A DNA stretch of 64,000 nt from contig NZ_KE557273.1 in the NCBI RefSeq assembly GCF_000442255.1, positions 676,662-740,661 of the forward strand, in the 5' to 3' direction. The notes under the pieces were generated by a model, which was not told the origin of the DNA, did no database searches, and saw only the letters and a program-made list of their open reading frames with translations. The stretch is from Salipiger mucosus DSM 16094. GTDB taxonomy: Bacteria; Pseudomonadota; Alphaproteobacteria; Rhodobacterales; Rhodobacteraceae. How positions within the stretch are numbered: the first letter of the stretch is position 1; each line of letters starts with the position of its first letter. Made by a program: the position numbers and the translations under genes. Below are positions 16,454-25,253 of this stretch, one piece after another.

Positions 16454-18478
16454 TCAGAACCGCTGCGTGAGCGTCACCTTGTAGGTGCGGCCTGGCGCGT
16501 TGCGCGTCGGCGAGGCGAGGTGCCCGACGTAGTCGAGGTCGGCCACGTTCTCGACGCCGAAGCGCATCTCGGTGCCGTCGAGCAGGCCCTGCTCGGGCCG
16601 CCAGGTGGCGCGCAGGTTGTGCACCGTGCTGTTGGGCAGGTCGTCGCCGGTGGAGTCGCGCTTGTCGGCGGTGTGCACCACCTCCCAGCTCAGGTCGAGC
16701 CAGTCGTCCCACTTGCGGCCCAGCGTCAGCTGCAGCCGGTCCGCCGCCGCGTTGCGCCAGACATCGTCGGTGTCGTCCGGGTTGTACTCGGTGCCTTCTC
16801 CGAGGTGCCCGGCGACGTCGAAATAGACCCCGTTGCGCATCCCGTAGGAGGCTTCGAGCTCGAAGCCCTCGGTCTCGATCCGCTCGAGGAAGCCCGAGGC
16901 GGAGCCGCCGGCGCTGAAGCTGGTGATGTCCCACATCTCGGTGCGGTAGGCATTGCCGCGCAGCGCGAAGGTGTCGCCCGTCGCGAAGACGTCGCTGCCC
17001 TCGTATTCCGCGCCGATCTCGAAGGTGTGCGACTTCTCGGTGTTGTGCATCCGTGCCGTGGCGGCGTCCCCCGAGCCGAGGTCGTCGATGATCGGGAGGC
17101 CCTCGGTATAGGCGGTGCTGCCGAAGACCGACACGCCGTTGCCGACGTCGTAGGAGAGCGCAAGCCCGCCCATGAGCGCGTCGTTGTCGAAGCTGCCGTA
17201 GGTCGTGGCGCTTTCGACGGTCGAGCTTTCGTAGCGCAGCGCGGGCGTGACGGTGACCGGCCCCATCGACATCTCGTCGACCACGAAGAGCGCGACGCGG
17301 CGGTCCTCGCCGCCCGGCGCGCTTGCGGCGTCGTTGTCGGCGCGTTCGCGCAGCATCAGCTCGACGCCGCCCAAGAGGTCATGCCCGACGGTGCCGGTGT
17401 CGAAACGCGCGCGGTTCGAGACCTTCAGCTTGGTCGTCTCGTAGCGCTGGTCGGCGTTCACCGTGTCCACGAGGAAAGGGAAGGTCGGCGTGCCCTCGAG
17501 CGGCGAGGAGCCGGGCACGTAGTCGTATTCGATCTTCTGGTCGGCATAGGACAGGTTCGCGCGCAGATCGATCAGGTCGCTCGCCGGGTTGTAGCGGTAG
17601 TCGACCACGGCCTGCCGGGTGTCGGTCAGCCGGTCGACGTTGCCGAAGCTGCCGCCGGTGGTGGCGAACTGGTCGTAGGGCACGTCCTTGTCGTCGGCCA
17701 CGGTGCGCGAGTAGCTGAAGGTCAGCTCGTGCGCATCGGTCTCGCCGAAGGTGAAGCGCGCCTTGGCCAGCCCCGAGGGCGTGGTGAAGGCGCTGTTGCC
17801 GATGGTGTCGCCGTCACCGTCCGTCAGGTCGCCCTGGTCGCGCCAGGTGTAGTTCAGCAGGAACTCGGCGCGCTGGGTCGGCTGCCACGCCAGCGTGGTC
17901 GAACTGACCGCCCCGTCGCCGTTCGAGCTGTATTCCAGCGTCTGCGCGCCGGCGAAGCCGGGCGTGCCGCCGGTGAAATCCGAGGCGTCCTTGCTCTCCA
18001 GTTTCACGACGCCGCCGACGATGCCCGAGCCGTAGGCAAAGCTGCCGATGGTGCCGCGCAGCACCTCGGCCTCGCGGTAGAGCAGGGGGTCGGTGAAAAG
18101 CTGCGTGCCGATGCGGTAGAGCTCTTCCGAGCCGACGCTCGCGCCGTCCACCAGAACGGCAATCTTCTGGTCGGTGCCGTAGGTCGTGTTGGCGCCGAAG
18201 CCGCGGATGTTGATGCCCGAGCCCTGCGGCGTCGTGCCGTTCACCAGCGTCACGCCGGGGACCGAGTCGATGAGCTGGGCGATGGTGCTGGCCTGACGGT
18301 CGGCGATCTCTTCCTCGCCGACGACGGTGCGCGACAGGGCCGAGCCGAAGCTCAGGTCGCGTTTGCCGCCGGTAAGGATGAGGGTCCCGAGGAATCCGGC
18401 TTCGTCCTGCGCCGCGGCGGGGGCCGCAAGCGCAAGACAGACGAGCGCGGTAGTGCCGCGCAGTATGGATGCGTGCAT
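16454..18478 (-). CDS. TonB-dependent haem receptor
   Basis: The 674-residue outer-membrane receptor has a signal peptide (about 1-23, cut after AAA). Near the mature N terminus the segment GTLILTGGKRD is the probable TonB box. The plug domain (about 45-160) contains INIRGFGANT and VLVDGA, and the C-terminal 22-strand barrel ends in the expected aromatic residue (VTLTQRF). It is divergent from hmuS across 190 nt, so it is most likely the haem/haemoprotein receptor (HmuR role) of the hmu system. Regulation by iron (Fur/Irr/RirA type) is usual for such receptors, but not proven here. Confidence 0.88.
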   Translation of the reverse strand: MHASILRGTTALVCLALAAPAAAQDEAGFLGTLILTGGKRDLSFGSALSRTVVGEEEIADRQASTIAQLIDSVPGVTLVNGTTPQGSGINIRGFGANTTYGTDQKIAVLVDGASVGSEELYRIGTQLFTDPLLYREAEVLRGTIGSFAYGSGIVGGVVKLESKDASDFTGGTPGFAGAQTLEYSSNGDGAVSSTTLAWQPTQRAEFLLNYTWRDQGDLTDGDGDTIGNSAFTTPSGLAKARFTFGETDAHELTFSYSRTVADDKDVPYDQFATTGGSFGNVDRLTDTRQAVVDYRYNPASDLIDLRANLSYADQKIEYDYVPGSSPLEGTPTFPFLVDTVNADQRYETTKLKVSNRARFDTGTVGHDLLGGVELMLRERADNDAASAPGGEDRRVALFVVDEMSMGPVTVTPALRYESSTVESATTYGSFDNDALMGGLALSYDVGNGVSVFGSTAYTEGLPIIDDLGSGDAATARMHNTEKSHTFEIGAEYEGSDVFATGDTFALRGNAYRTEMWDITSFSAGGSASGFLERIETEGFELEASYGMRNGVYFDVAGHLGEGTEYNPDDTDDVWRNAAADRLQLTLGRKWDDWLDLSWEVVHTADKRDSTGDDLPNSTVHNLRATWRPEQGLLDGTEMRFGVENVADLDYVGHLASPTRNAPGRTYKVTLTQRF

Positions 18479-18668
18479 GTTGGTCTTCCTTCACGTGTCC
18501 GTTGGGCCGGTGCTCGCGAAGGCTGGCGTGGCGTATTCTTGGGATTTTGGGGGTGTGGCCACCCATCCGGGTTGCACCGTTACGCGATCCAGACTAAAAC
18601 AGTCAAGTAATTTGCCAGCCACGCCCGGTCCCGGACGCAGCGACGCCTCATCAACGAGAAGGTGGTCC
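18479..18668. promoter_or_regulatory. Divergent hmu promoter region
   Basis: This 190-nt gap between the TonB receptor and hmuS must hold both promoters. Within it, about 18590-18615 is an unusually A/T-rich patch (CTAAAACAGTCAAGTAATTT), a plausible core for RNA polymerase and an iron-responsive repressor. I could not match a full Fur, Irr (ICE) or RirA consensus, so the operator assignment is tentative. Confidence 0.35.
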
Positions 18669-19721
18669 ATGACCGAGACGATCGAGCTTGCCCCAGACCG
18701 AGTCCGCGCGGCGATCGCGGAAAATCCCACAACCCGTGCCCGCGACCTGGCGGACAGTCTCGGCATCTCCGAGGCGCAGCTTGTCGCCGCGCGCGTCGGG
18801 CAGGGCGCGACCCGGATCGCGGCTCATCCCGACCGGCTGATGCCGGCCGCGGGGCAGCTCGGCGAGGTCATGGCGCTGACCCGCGTGCCGGCCTGCGTGC
18901 ACGAGAAGGTCGGCCGCTACGAGAACTACCACTCCGGGCAGCACGCCTCGATGGTGCTGGCCGAGGAGATCGACCTGCGGATGTTCCCCTCGCACTGGGT
19001 CCATGCCTATGCCGTCGAGACCGACGGCGAGCAGGGTCCGCGCCGGTCGCTGCAGGTCTTCGATGCGGGGGGTGACGCGGTGCACAAGATCCACCTGCGC
19101 CCCGGATCGGACCATGCCGCCTGGGCCGGCGTGGTCGAGGGCCTGGCCGAGTCCGAGCAGTCGGACCGGCTGGTCGTGGAGCCCCGCGTGCCGACCGAAG
19201 GACCGAAATCGGCGCCGGACAAGGTGGATGTCCTGCGCAAGGAATGGGCCCGTCTGACCGACACGCATCAGTTCCTGCGCCTGTGCTCCAAGCTCAAGAT
19301 GAACCGCCTCGGCGCCTACCGCATCGCCGGCGCGCCCTTCGTGCGCCGTCTCGCGCCAGGCGCGGCGAACACCATGCTGCAGACCGTGCAGGCCGAGGGC
19401 ATCGAGGTCATGGTCTTCGTCGGCAACCGGGGCTGCATCCAGATCCACACCGGCCCGCTGCAGCGCCTGCGCGAGGTCGGCCCGTGGCAGAACGTCATGG
19501 ACCCGGGCTTCAACCTGCACCTGCGGCTCGACAAGGTGGCCGAGGTCTGGGCGGTCGAGAAACCCACCCAGCGCGGCCCGGCGATCTCGGTCGAGGCCTT
19601 CGACGCCGAGGGCGGGATCATCTTCCAGGTCTTCGGCGTGGGCAAGGAAGGCCGCGATTCGCGTCCCGCCTGGGGCCGCATCGTCGAAGGGCTCGCCTCG
19701 GCCGAGGAGGCCGCGGCATGA
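18669..19721 (+). CDS. hmuS: Haem degradation/transfer factor HmuS (HemS/ChuS family)
   Basis: This cytoplasmic 350-residue protein with two tandem HemS-type repeats binds imported haem and, in the family, degrades it or passes it on. Start at the ATG at 18669 after GAAGGTGG. The two halves can be followed by matching segments such as VFDAGGDAVHKIHLRPG (first) and VEAFDAEGGIIFQVFG (second). The HTGPLQRLREVGPWQNVMDPGF block near the middle of the second repeat is a family hallmark. Its stop overlaps hmuT (ATGA). Confidence 0.93.
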   Translation: MTETIELAPDRVRAAIAENPTTRARDLADSLGISEAQLVAARVGQGATRIAAHPDRLMPAAGQLGEVMALTRVPACVHEKVGRYENYHSGQHASMVLAEEIDLRMFPSHWVHAYAVETDGEQGPRRSLQVFDAGGDAVHKIHLRPGSDHAAWAGVVEGLAESEQSDRLVVEPRVPTEGPKSAPDKVDVLRKEWARLTDTHQFLRLCSKLKMNRLGAYRIAGAPFVRRLAPGAANTMLQTVQAEGIEVMVFVGNRGCIQIHTGPLQRLREVGPWQNVMDPGFNLHLRLDKVAEVWAVEKPTQRGPAISVEAFDAEGGIIFQVFGVGKEGRDSRPAWGRIVEGLASAEEAAA

Positions 19722-20629
19722 GGCAGGGCAGAATGCGCAGGGGTGGCGATGGCTTCGCCACCTTCATGGGCGGCATGATCGCGGCGCTTGCGATCCTGGC
19801 GGCGGTGGCGGTCAGCGCCCGGCAGGCCGAGCCTGCGGACGGGGCCGAGGCTGACGTGCTGTCGATCGGCGGCTCGGTGACCGAGATCGTCGCCGCGCTG
19901 GGTCAGGCGCACAGGATCAAGGCGCGCGACACGACCTCGACCTATCCGCCGGAACTCGCTGACTTGCCCGACGTGGGCTACATGCGGGCACTCTCGCCCG
20001 AGGGCGTGCTTTCGGTCGATCCTTCGCTCATCATCTCCGAGGATGGCGCGGGCCCGCCCGAGGCGCTCGAGGTGATCCGCGCCGCCGACGTGCCCTTCAT
20101 CGAGGTGCCCGCGGCCATGTCGCCCGAGGGCATCCTCGAGAAGATCGACATCGTGGGCGAGGCGCTGGGTGTCCCGGAGCAGGCCGAGGCCCTCGCGGCC
20201 GAGGTGGGCGAAGATCTCGAAAGCGCCATCGCCCGGGCCGAGGCCCGCGCCGAGGCGCCGCGCCGCGTGCTCTTCGTGCTGTCCACGCAGGGCGGGCGCA
20301 TCACCGCCAGCGGCACCGGCACGGCGGCCGACGCAATGATCCGCATGGCCGGCGGGGTGAACGCGATCGGTGACTTCGAGGGCTACAAGCAGATGAGCGA
20401 CGAGGCGGTGGGTCTCGCGGCGCCCGACGTGATCCTGATGATGGATCGGGGCGGCGACCACGGGCTGCCCGACGATGAGCTCTTCGCCATGCCGCCGATC
20501 CGGGTGACGCCCGCCGCGCAGAGCCGCTCGGTTGTGCGCATGGACGGGCTGCTGCTGCTGGGCTTCGGCCCGCGCACGGCCGAGGCGGTCGAGCAGCTGT
20601 CGCAGGCACTCTACGGCGGGGACGCCTGA
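19718..20629 (+). CDS. hmuT: Haem ABC transporter substrate-binding protein
   Basis: The 303-residue periplasmic haem-binding protein has an N-terminal hydrophobic signal segment (about 16-35). Typical cluster A-2 binding-protein blocks follow: VLSIGGSVTEIVAALG, DTTSTYPPELADLPDVGYMRALSPEG (which bears the family's conserved Tyr), and GGVNAIGDFEGYKQMSDE near the second lobe. The ATG at 19718 overlaps the hmuS stop. An internal ATG at codon 5 is an alternative. It hands haem to HmuU/HmuV. Confidence 0.93.
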   Translation: MRQGRMRRGGDGFATFMGGMIAALAILAAVAVSARQAEPADGAEADVLSIGGSVTEIVAALGQAHRIKARDTTSTYPPELADLPDVGYMRALSPEGVLSVDPSLIISEDGAGPPEALEVIRAADVPFIEVPAAMSPEGILEKIDIVGEALGVPEQAEALAAEVGEDLESAIARAEARAEAPRRVLFVLSTQGGRITASGTGTAADAMIRMAGGVNAIGDFEGYKQMSDEAVGLAAPDVILMMDRGGDHGLPDDELFAMPPIRVTPAAQSRSVVRMDGLLLLGFGPRTAEAVEQLSQALYGGDA

Positions 20630-20632
20630 GCG

Positions 20633-21700
20633 ATGGCGGCCCTGACCGAGATCTCTTCGCGTCCGCGCGACCGCCACGCGCGGGCGCGGGCGCTGCACTG
20701 GGCGCTGGCCGGAGTGCTGGCGCTCTGCTGCGCGGTGAGCCTGCAGATCGGCGCGGCTGAGGTCACGCTCACGGCGCTTCTGGGCAAGTGGCTCGCGGGT
20801 GAGCCGCTGACGATGATGGAGCGCGTGGTGCTCTTCGACATCCGCCTGCCGCGCCTCGCCATGGGCGTCATGGTCGGTGGCGCGCTGGCGGTCTCGGGCG
20901 CGGCGATGCAGGGTCTCTTCCGAAACCCGCTGGCCGATCCCGGCATCGTGGGCGTCGGCGCGGGCGCGGGGCTGGGAGCGATCCTGGCCATCGTGCTGGG
21001 CACGCTGCTGCCGGTCTGGGTGACCGACATCGCGGGCAATCACCTCGTGCCGCTCGCGGCCTTCTTCGGCGGCTGGGGCTCGACGCTGCTGCTCTACCGT
21101 GTCTCGACGCGCGGCGGGCGCACCTCGGTCGCGACCATGCTGCTCGCGGGCATTGCGCTCGGCGCGCTGGCCGGGGCGCTCTCGGGCATCCTCGTCTACA
21201 TGGCCGACGACCAGCAGCTGCGGGACCTGACCTTCTGGGGGCTGGGCTCTCTGGCCGGCGCGAGCTGGGCCAAGGTGCTGGCCGCGGCGCCGCTGGTCGT
21301 GCTCTCGGTCGGGGCGGCGCTGGTGCTGGGACGCGGGCTCAACGGGCTCGCGCTGGGCGAGGCGACCGCCGCGCATATCGGCATCGACGTGCAGCGCACC
21401 AAGCTGGTGGCGATCCTTGCCGTGGCCGGGGCGACGGGCGCCGCCGTCGCGGTCTCGGGCGGGATCGGTTTCATCGGCATCGTGGTGCCGCACCTGCTGC
21501 GGCTGGCCTCGGGGCCCGATCACCGGATGCTGCTGCCCAACGCCGCGCTGCTGGGCGCGAGCCTGCTGATCCTCGCAGACGTCATCGCGCGGGTGATCAT
21601 CGCGCCGGCGGAACTGCCCATCGGCATCGTGACCGCCGTGCTGGGGGCGCCGGTCTTCCTGTGGATCCTGCTGCGCCGCAGGGGACTGGTGGACCTGTGA
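20633..21700 (+). CDS. hmuU: Haem ABC transporter permease
   Basis: This FecCD-family inner-membrane permease has 355 residues and about ten membrane segments. Family landmarks are RLPRLAMGVMVGGALAVSGAAMQ, RNPLADPGIVGVGAGAGLGA and the cytoplasmic coupling helix region around GFIGIVVPHLLRL. It starts 3 nt after hmuT, and its TGA stop overlaps the GTG start of hmuV. Confidence 0.94.
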   Translation: MAALTEISSRPRDRHARARALHWALAGVLALCCAVSLQIGAAEVTLTALLGKWLAGEPLTMMERVVLFDIRLPRLAMGVMVGGALAVSGAAMQGLFRNPLADPGIVGVGAGAGLGAILAIVLGTLLPVWVTDIAGNHLVPLAAFFGGWGSTLLLYRVSTRGGRTSVATMLLAGIALGALAGALSGILVYMADDQQLRDLTFWGLGSLAGASWAKVLAAAPLVVLSVGAALVLGRGLNGLALGEATAAHIGIDVQRTKLVAILAVAGATGAAVAVSGGIGFIGIVVPHLLRLASGPDHRMLLPNAALLGASLLILADVIARVIIAPAELPIGIVTAVLGAPVFLWILLRRRGLVDL

Positions 21701-22491
21701 GACTCGAGACCGAAGACATCGGCGTCCGCTACGGGCGCCACGAGGCGCTGGGCGGCGTGAACCTGCGCGCGCGTGCAGGCGAGGTGACGGCCATCGTCGG
21801 GCCCAACGGATCCGGCAAGTCGACGCTGCTGGGGGCGATCACCGGCACGCTGCCCCACGCGGGGCGCGTGATCCTGAACGGGCGCGACGTGGCGGGGCAG
21901 AAGCCCTGGGAACTGGCGGCGCAGCGCGCGGTGCTGCCGCAGGCGACGCGCCTGGCCTTTCCCTTCGAGGTGCTCGAGGTCGTCCGGCTGGGCCAGCAGG
22001 CCGGCACCGCGGGGGGCCGCGCGAACGTGCCGATGCAGGCGTTGGCCCGCGTGGGCATGGCGCATTACGCCGAGCGCATCTTCCAGGACCTCTCGGGCGG
22101 CGAGGCGCAGCGCGTGATGCTGGCCCGCGTGCTGGCGCAGGTCTGGTCCCCGGTCGAGGCGGGCGTGCCGCGCTGGCTGCTGCTCGATGAGCCGGTGGCG
22201 AGCCTCGACATCGCGCACCAGCTGCAGGTCATGGAGATCGCGCGCGACTTCGCTCGCGCGGGCGGCGGCGTGGTGACGGTCATGCACGACCTGAACCTGA
22301 CGGCGCTTTTCGCCGACCGCGTGCTAGTGCTGTCCGGGGGGCGGCCGCTGGCCTTCGGCACGCCGCAGGAGGTGCTGACCGACGACACGCTCTCGCGCGC
22401 CTATGGCTGCACGCTGAAGGTCTCGCGGCCGCCCGAGCGGGCGGACATGCCCTATGTCCTGCCGCACCACGGGCAGCTGACCGGGGCCTGA
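21697..22491 (+). CDS. hmuV: Haem ABC transporter ATPase
   Basis: The 264-residue ATPase energises haem import. Walker A GPNGSGKST, signature LSGGEAQRV, Walker B LLLDEPVASLD and the switch His in VMHDLN are all intact. The start is the GTG at 21697, overlapping the hmuU stop as GTGA; reading from upstream would run into hmuU. The insertion SPVEAGVPR before Walker B is common in HmuV proteins. It ends 15 nt before the convergent SDR gene. Confidence 0.94.
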   Translation: MRLETEDIGVRYGRHEALGGVNLRARAGEVTAIVGPNGSGKSTLLGAITGTLPHAGRVILNGRDVAGQKPWELAAQRAVLPQATRLAFPFEVLEVVRLGQQAGTAGGRANVPMQALARVGMAHYAERIFQDLSGGEAQRVMLARVLAQVWSPVEAGVPRWLLLDEPVASLDIAHQLQVMEIARDFARAGGGVVTVMHDLNLTALFADRVLVLSGGRPLAFGTPQEVLTDDTLSRAYGCTLKVSRPPERADMPYVLPHHGQLTGA

Positions 22492-22506
22492 GCCCGGTTA
22501 GCGCCG

Positions 22507-23286
22507 TCAGACTTCGATCCCGGCCGTCTGGGTCATGCCCGAGGCGAGGTAGCCGCCGTCCACCGGCATCGTGTGCCCGTTGACGTAGCGGGCCTGTTCC
22601 GAGGCGAGGAAGATGATCGAGGGCGCGATGTCCTCGGGCTCGGCGATGAAGCCCGAGGGGATCATCTTGAGGAAGTTCGCCTTGTTCTCCTCCGTATAGG
22701 CGGCGGCTGTCATCTTCGTCATCGTTGTGCCGGGCGCGATGGCGTTGGCGGTGATGCCGCTGCGGCCCAGCTCCAGCGCGATCTGGCGCGTCAGGTGCGC
22801 GATCGCCGCCTTGGAGGTGCCGTAGGCGGTCCGTCCCACGCCGGCGCGGTAGCCCGAGACCGAGGACAGGTTGACGATCCGGCCGTAGCCCTTCGCCTTC
22901 ATGCCGGCGGCCGCGCGCTGCGCGCAGTGGAAGCTGCCGGTGACGTTGACGCTCATGACCGTCTCGAAATCCTCGGTGGTGAAGTCCTCGAAGGGCTCCA
23001 CCCGCAGGATGCCCGCGCTGTTGACGAGGATCGTGACGGCGCCCTTCCAGGCCTCGACCTTGTCGAAGGCCGCGTCGACGGCCGCGCGGTCGGTCACGTC
23101 GAGCGCGAGGCCGAGCGCCGCGCCGCCCTCGGCCTCGATCCGGGTGACGGTCTGCGTGACGCCGTCGCCGTCGATGTCGGCCACTGCGACCGGCACCCCG
23201 GCCGCGGCCAGCATGATGGCGGTTGCCTGACCGATGCCCGAGCCGCCGCCGGTGACGAAGGCCGTGCCTTCCGCGAATGTCAGCAT
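22507..23286 (-). CDS. Short-chain dehydrogenase/reductase (SDR)
   Basis: This classical 259-residue SDR starts at the ATG at 23286 behind an AGGAGAGG site. The cofactor loop is TGGGSGIGQ (12-20), with an Asp at 37 (ADIDGDG) favouring NAD(H). The NSAG motif is at 89-92, the catalytic Ser near 142 and Y155-x3-K159. It is the last gene of the thiolase/ligase/TRAP run and probably oxidises a hydroxyl group on the imported compound or its CoA ester; the substrate is unknown. Confidence 0.9.
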   Translation of the reverse strand: MLTFAEGTAFVTGGGSGIGQATAIMLAAAGVPVAVADIDGDGVTQTVTRIEAEGGAALGLALDVTDRAAVDAAFDKVEAWKGAVTILVNSAGILRVEPFEDFTTEDFETVMSVNVTGSFHCAQRAAAGMKAKGYGRIVNLSSVSGYRAGVGRTAYGTSKAAIAHLTRQIALELGRSGITANAIAPGTTMTKMTAAAYTEENKANFLKMIPSGFIAEPEDIAPSIIFLASEQARYVNGHTMPVDGGYLASGMTQTAGIEV

Positions 23287-23333
23287 GAGACCTCTCCTCT
23301 TTGTCATGCGGTTGCTGCGCCGGTAGGCCGGGC

Positions 23334-24653
23334 TCAGCCCAGGTCCATCATGTCTGGCAGCCAGGTGATCAGGACCGGGAAGACGAACAGCAGCGTGATG
23401 GTCACGAATTCCATCGCCACGAACCACAGCGCGCCCCGGAAGACCGTCGGCAGCGGCGTGTCGCGGTCGATCCCGGCGATCACGTAGCAGTTCAGGCCCA
23501 CGGGCGGCGTGATGAGGCCGATCTCGCACATCTTCACCGTCAGGATGCCGAACCAGATCGGGTCGAAGCCCAGCGAGCGCACCGTGGGGAACATGATCGG
23601 GATCGCGATCACCATCATCGAGAAGGCGTCGAGGAACATGCCCAGCGGCACGAAGACCAGCAGCAGGCAGGCGATGACGAGGTAGGGCGGAAGCCCGGAG
23701 TCCACGACCGCCTGCGCGAGCTGGTTGGGCACCTGCACCAGCGTCAGGAAATACGAGAAGACGCCCGCGCCGATGATGGTGAAGAGGATCATGACCGTGG
23801 TGTCGATGGTCGAGCGGAAGCTCTCGATGAGCTTGCCCATGAGCCCCGCGCGCCACGAGGCGCGGTGCGCCAGCAGCATCAGGAAGGCGGCAAAGGCCCC
23901 GAGTGCGCCCGCCTCGGTCGGTGTCATGAGGCCGAGGTAGATCCCGCCCATCACCACGATGAAGAGCACCAGCACCTGCCAGGCCTGTCCGGTGCCGACG
24001 ACCGCCTCGCCCCAGCCCGCGCGACGCGTCACCGCCTCGCGCGAAGCGCCCCGCCGGGCGATCACGTAGATGCCGCCCATGAAGACCAGCGTGGTCAGCA
24101 GCCCCGGCACGATGCCCGCGATCAGCATCTTGCCTGCCGATGTCTCGGTCAGGGCGGCGTAGAAGATCAGCAGCACGCTCGGCGGGATCAGCACGCCCAG
24201 CACGCCGCCCGCCGCCACGGCGCCGGCCGAGAGCGAGGGGTCGTAGCCCGCCTTCTTCATCTCGGGCAGCGCGACGCTGCCCACGGTGGCGGCGGTGGCC
24301 ACCGACGAGCCCGAGGTCGCGGCGAAGCCCGCGCTGGTCAGGATCGAGGACATCGCCAGGCCGCCGGGCAGGTGGCCGACCCATTTCGAGGCGACGTGGA
24401 AGAGCTTCTTGCCGACCTCGGCGTGGTGCGCGAAGGCGCCCATCAGGATGAAGAGCGGGATGATGACCAGCGTATAGACCGCGGTGGTCGAATAGGGCAG
24501 GGACTTCAGCCGCGTGAGCAGGAAGGCGAAGTCCTCGACCATGATGATGCCGGCCGCACCGGAGAGCGCCAGCGCCGCGAAGACGGGCACGCCGGTGGCC
24601 ATGAAGAAGAAGATCAGCGCAACCGCGATATACGGTGCGAGAGACGGGTCCAT
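23334..24653 (-). CDS. TRAP transporter large permease (DctM type)
   Basis: The 439-residue integral membrane protein has about 12 spans and is the ion-coupled transport subunit of a tripartite ATP-independent periplasmic (TRAP) carrier. Family features include the LFILMGAFAHHAEVG segment, the AATSGSSVATAATVGSVALPEM block and FVPLGMFLDAFSMM. It lies 39 nt downstream of the small-permease gene. The substrate is an organic acid in most characterised systems; here the adjacent CoA ligase points to a carboxylate. Confidence 0.93.
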   Translation of the reverse strand: MDPSLAPYIAVALIFFFMATGVPVFAALALSGAAGIIMVEDFAFLLTRLKSLPYSTTAVYTLVIIPLFILMGAFAHHAEVGKKLFHVASKWVGHLPGGLAMSSILTSAGFAATSGSSVATAATVGSVALPEMKKAGYDPSLSAGAVAAGGVLGVLIPPSVLLIFYAALTETSAGKMLIAGIVPGLLTTLVFMGGIYVIARRGASREAVTRRAGWGEAVVGTGQAWQVLVLFIVVMGGIYLGLMTPTEAGALGAFAAFLMLLAHRASWRAGLMGKLIESFRSTIDTTVMILFTIIGAGVFSYFLTLVQVPNQLAQAVVDSGLPPYLVIACLLLVFVPLGMFLDAFSMMVIAIPIMFPTVRSLGFDPIWFGILTVKMCEIGLITPPVGLNCYVIAGIDRDTPLPTVFRGALWFVAMEFVTITLLFVFPVLITWLPDMMDLG

Positions 24654-24692
24654 TCGGGTAACCTCTCAGAAGCGGGGCGGCGGAGGCCGCGG

Positions 24693-25214
24693 TCAGGCCT
24701 CGGTTGCCGGCCCGGTCGTGGTCGTTTCCGGCTCGTCCTCGACGAGGGCCGCGATGGCATGCACCGCCATCTGCATGGCCGCGAACCAGAGCCCCAGCGC
24801 GAGGCCGGCCTTGGTCCACCAGATCGGGACCTGGATGTAGCCCCAGCGGAATTCCCAGATCGAGATCGAGTAGATCGCCTCCTGCGTCGCCGGCCATGCG
24901 AGCATCAGGAGCGCCAGCGCCCCGCAGCCCCAGGCAAAGCCCATGGCGATCCGGTGCGGCAGGCCCGACAGCCGGGTCGACAGGATGTTGACGCGGATGT
25001 GGGCCCGGTCCTGCTGGCCCCACATCGCGCCGAGGAAGACGATCATCACGAGGCTGAGCTCGGACATCTCGAAGACGCCCGAGATCGGGTCGCCGGTCAG
25101 CGCCCGCGCGACGACGTCGGCGGTGATGCCGAACATCAGGAAGGCGAGGAAGAGGGCGGCAACCACCCCGAAGACGTCTGATACCAGCTTGAGTGCTTTC
25201 TTGGTCTTGTTCAT
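24693..25214 (-). CDS. TRAP transporter small permease (DctQ type)
   Basis: The 173-residue inner-membrane protein has four predicted spans, the usual size and topology for DctQ subunits. The segment DVVARALTGDPISGVFEMSE between the first two spans matches the conserved region of the family. It bridges DctM and the substrate-binding protein and lies between their genes with gaps of about 39 nt on each side. Confidence 0.9.
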   Translation of the reverse strand: MNKTKKALKLVSDVFGVVAALFLAFLMFGITADVVARALTGDPISGVFEMSELSLVMIVFLGAMWGQQDRAHIRVNILSTRLSGLPHRIAMGFAWGCGALALLMLAWPATQEAIYSISIWEFRWGYIQVPIWWTKAGLALGLWFAAMQMAVHAIAALVEDEPETTTTGPATEA

Positions 25215-25253
25215 CGGTCATCCATTCCGAAGCGGTTGCCTGCCGCGCGCGCC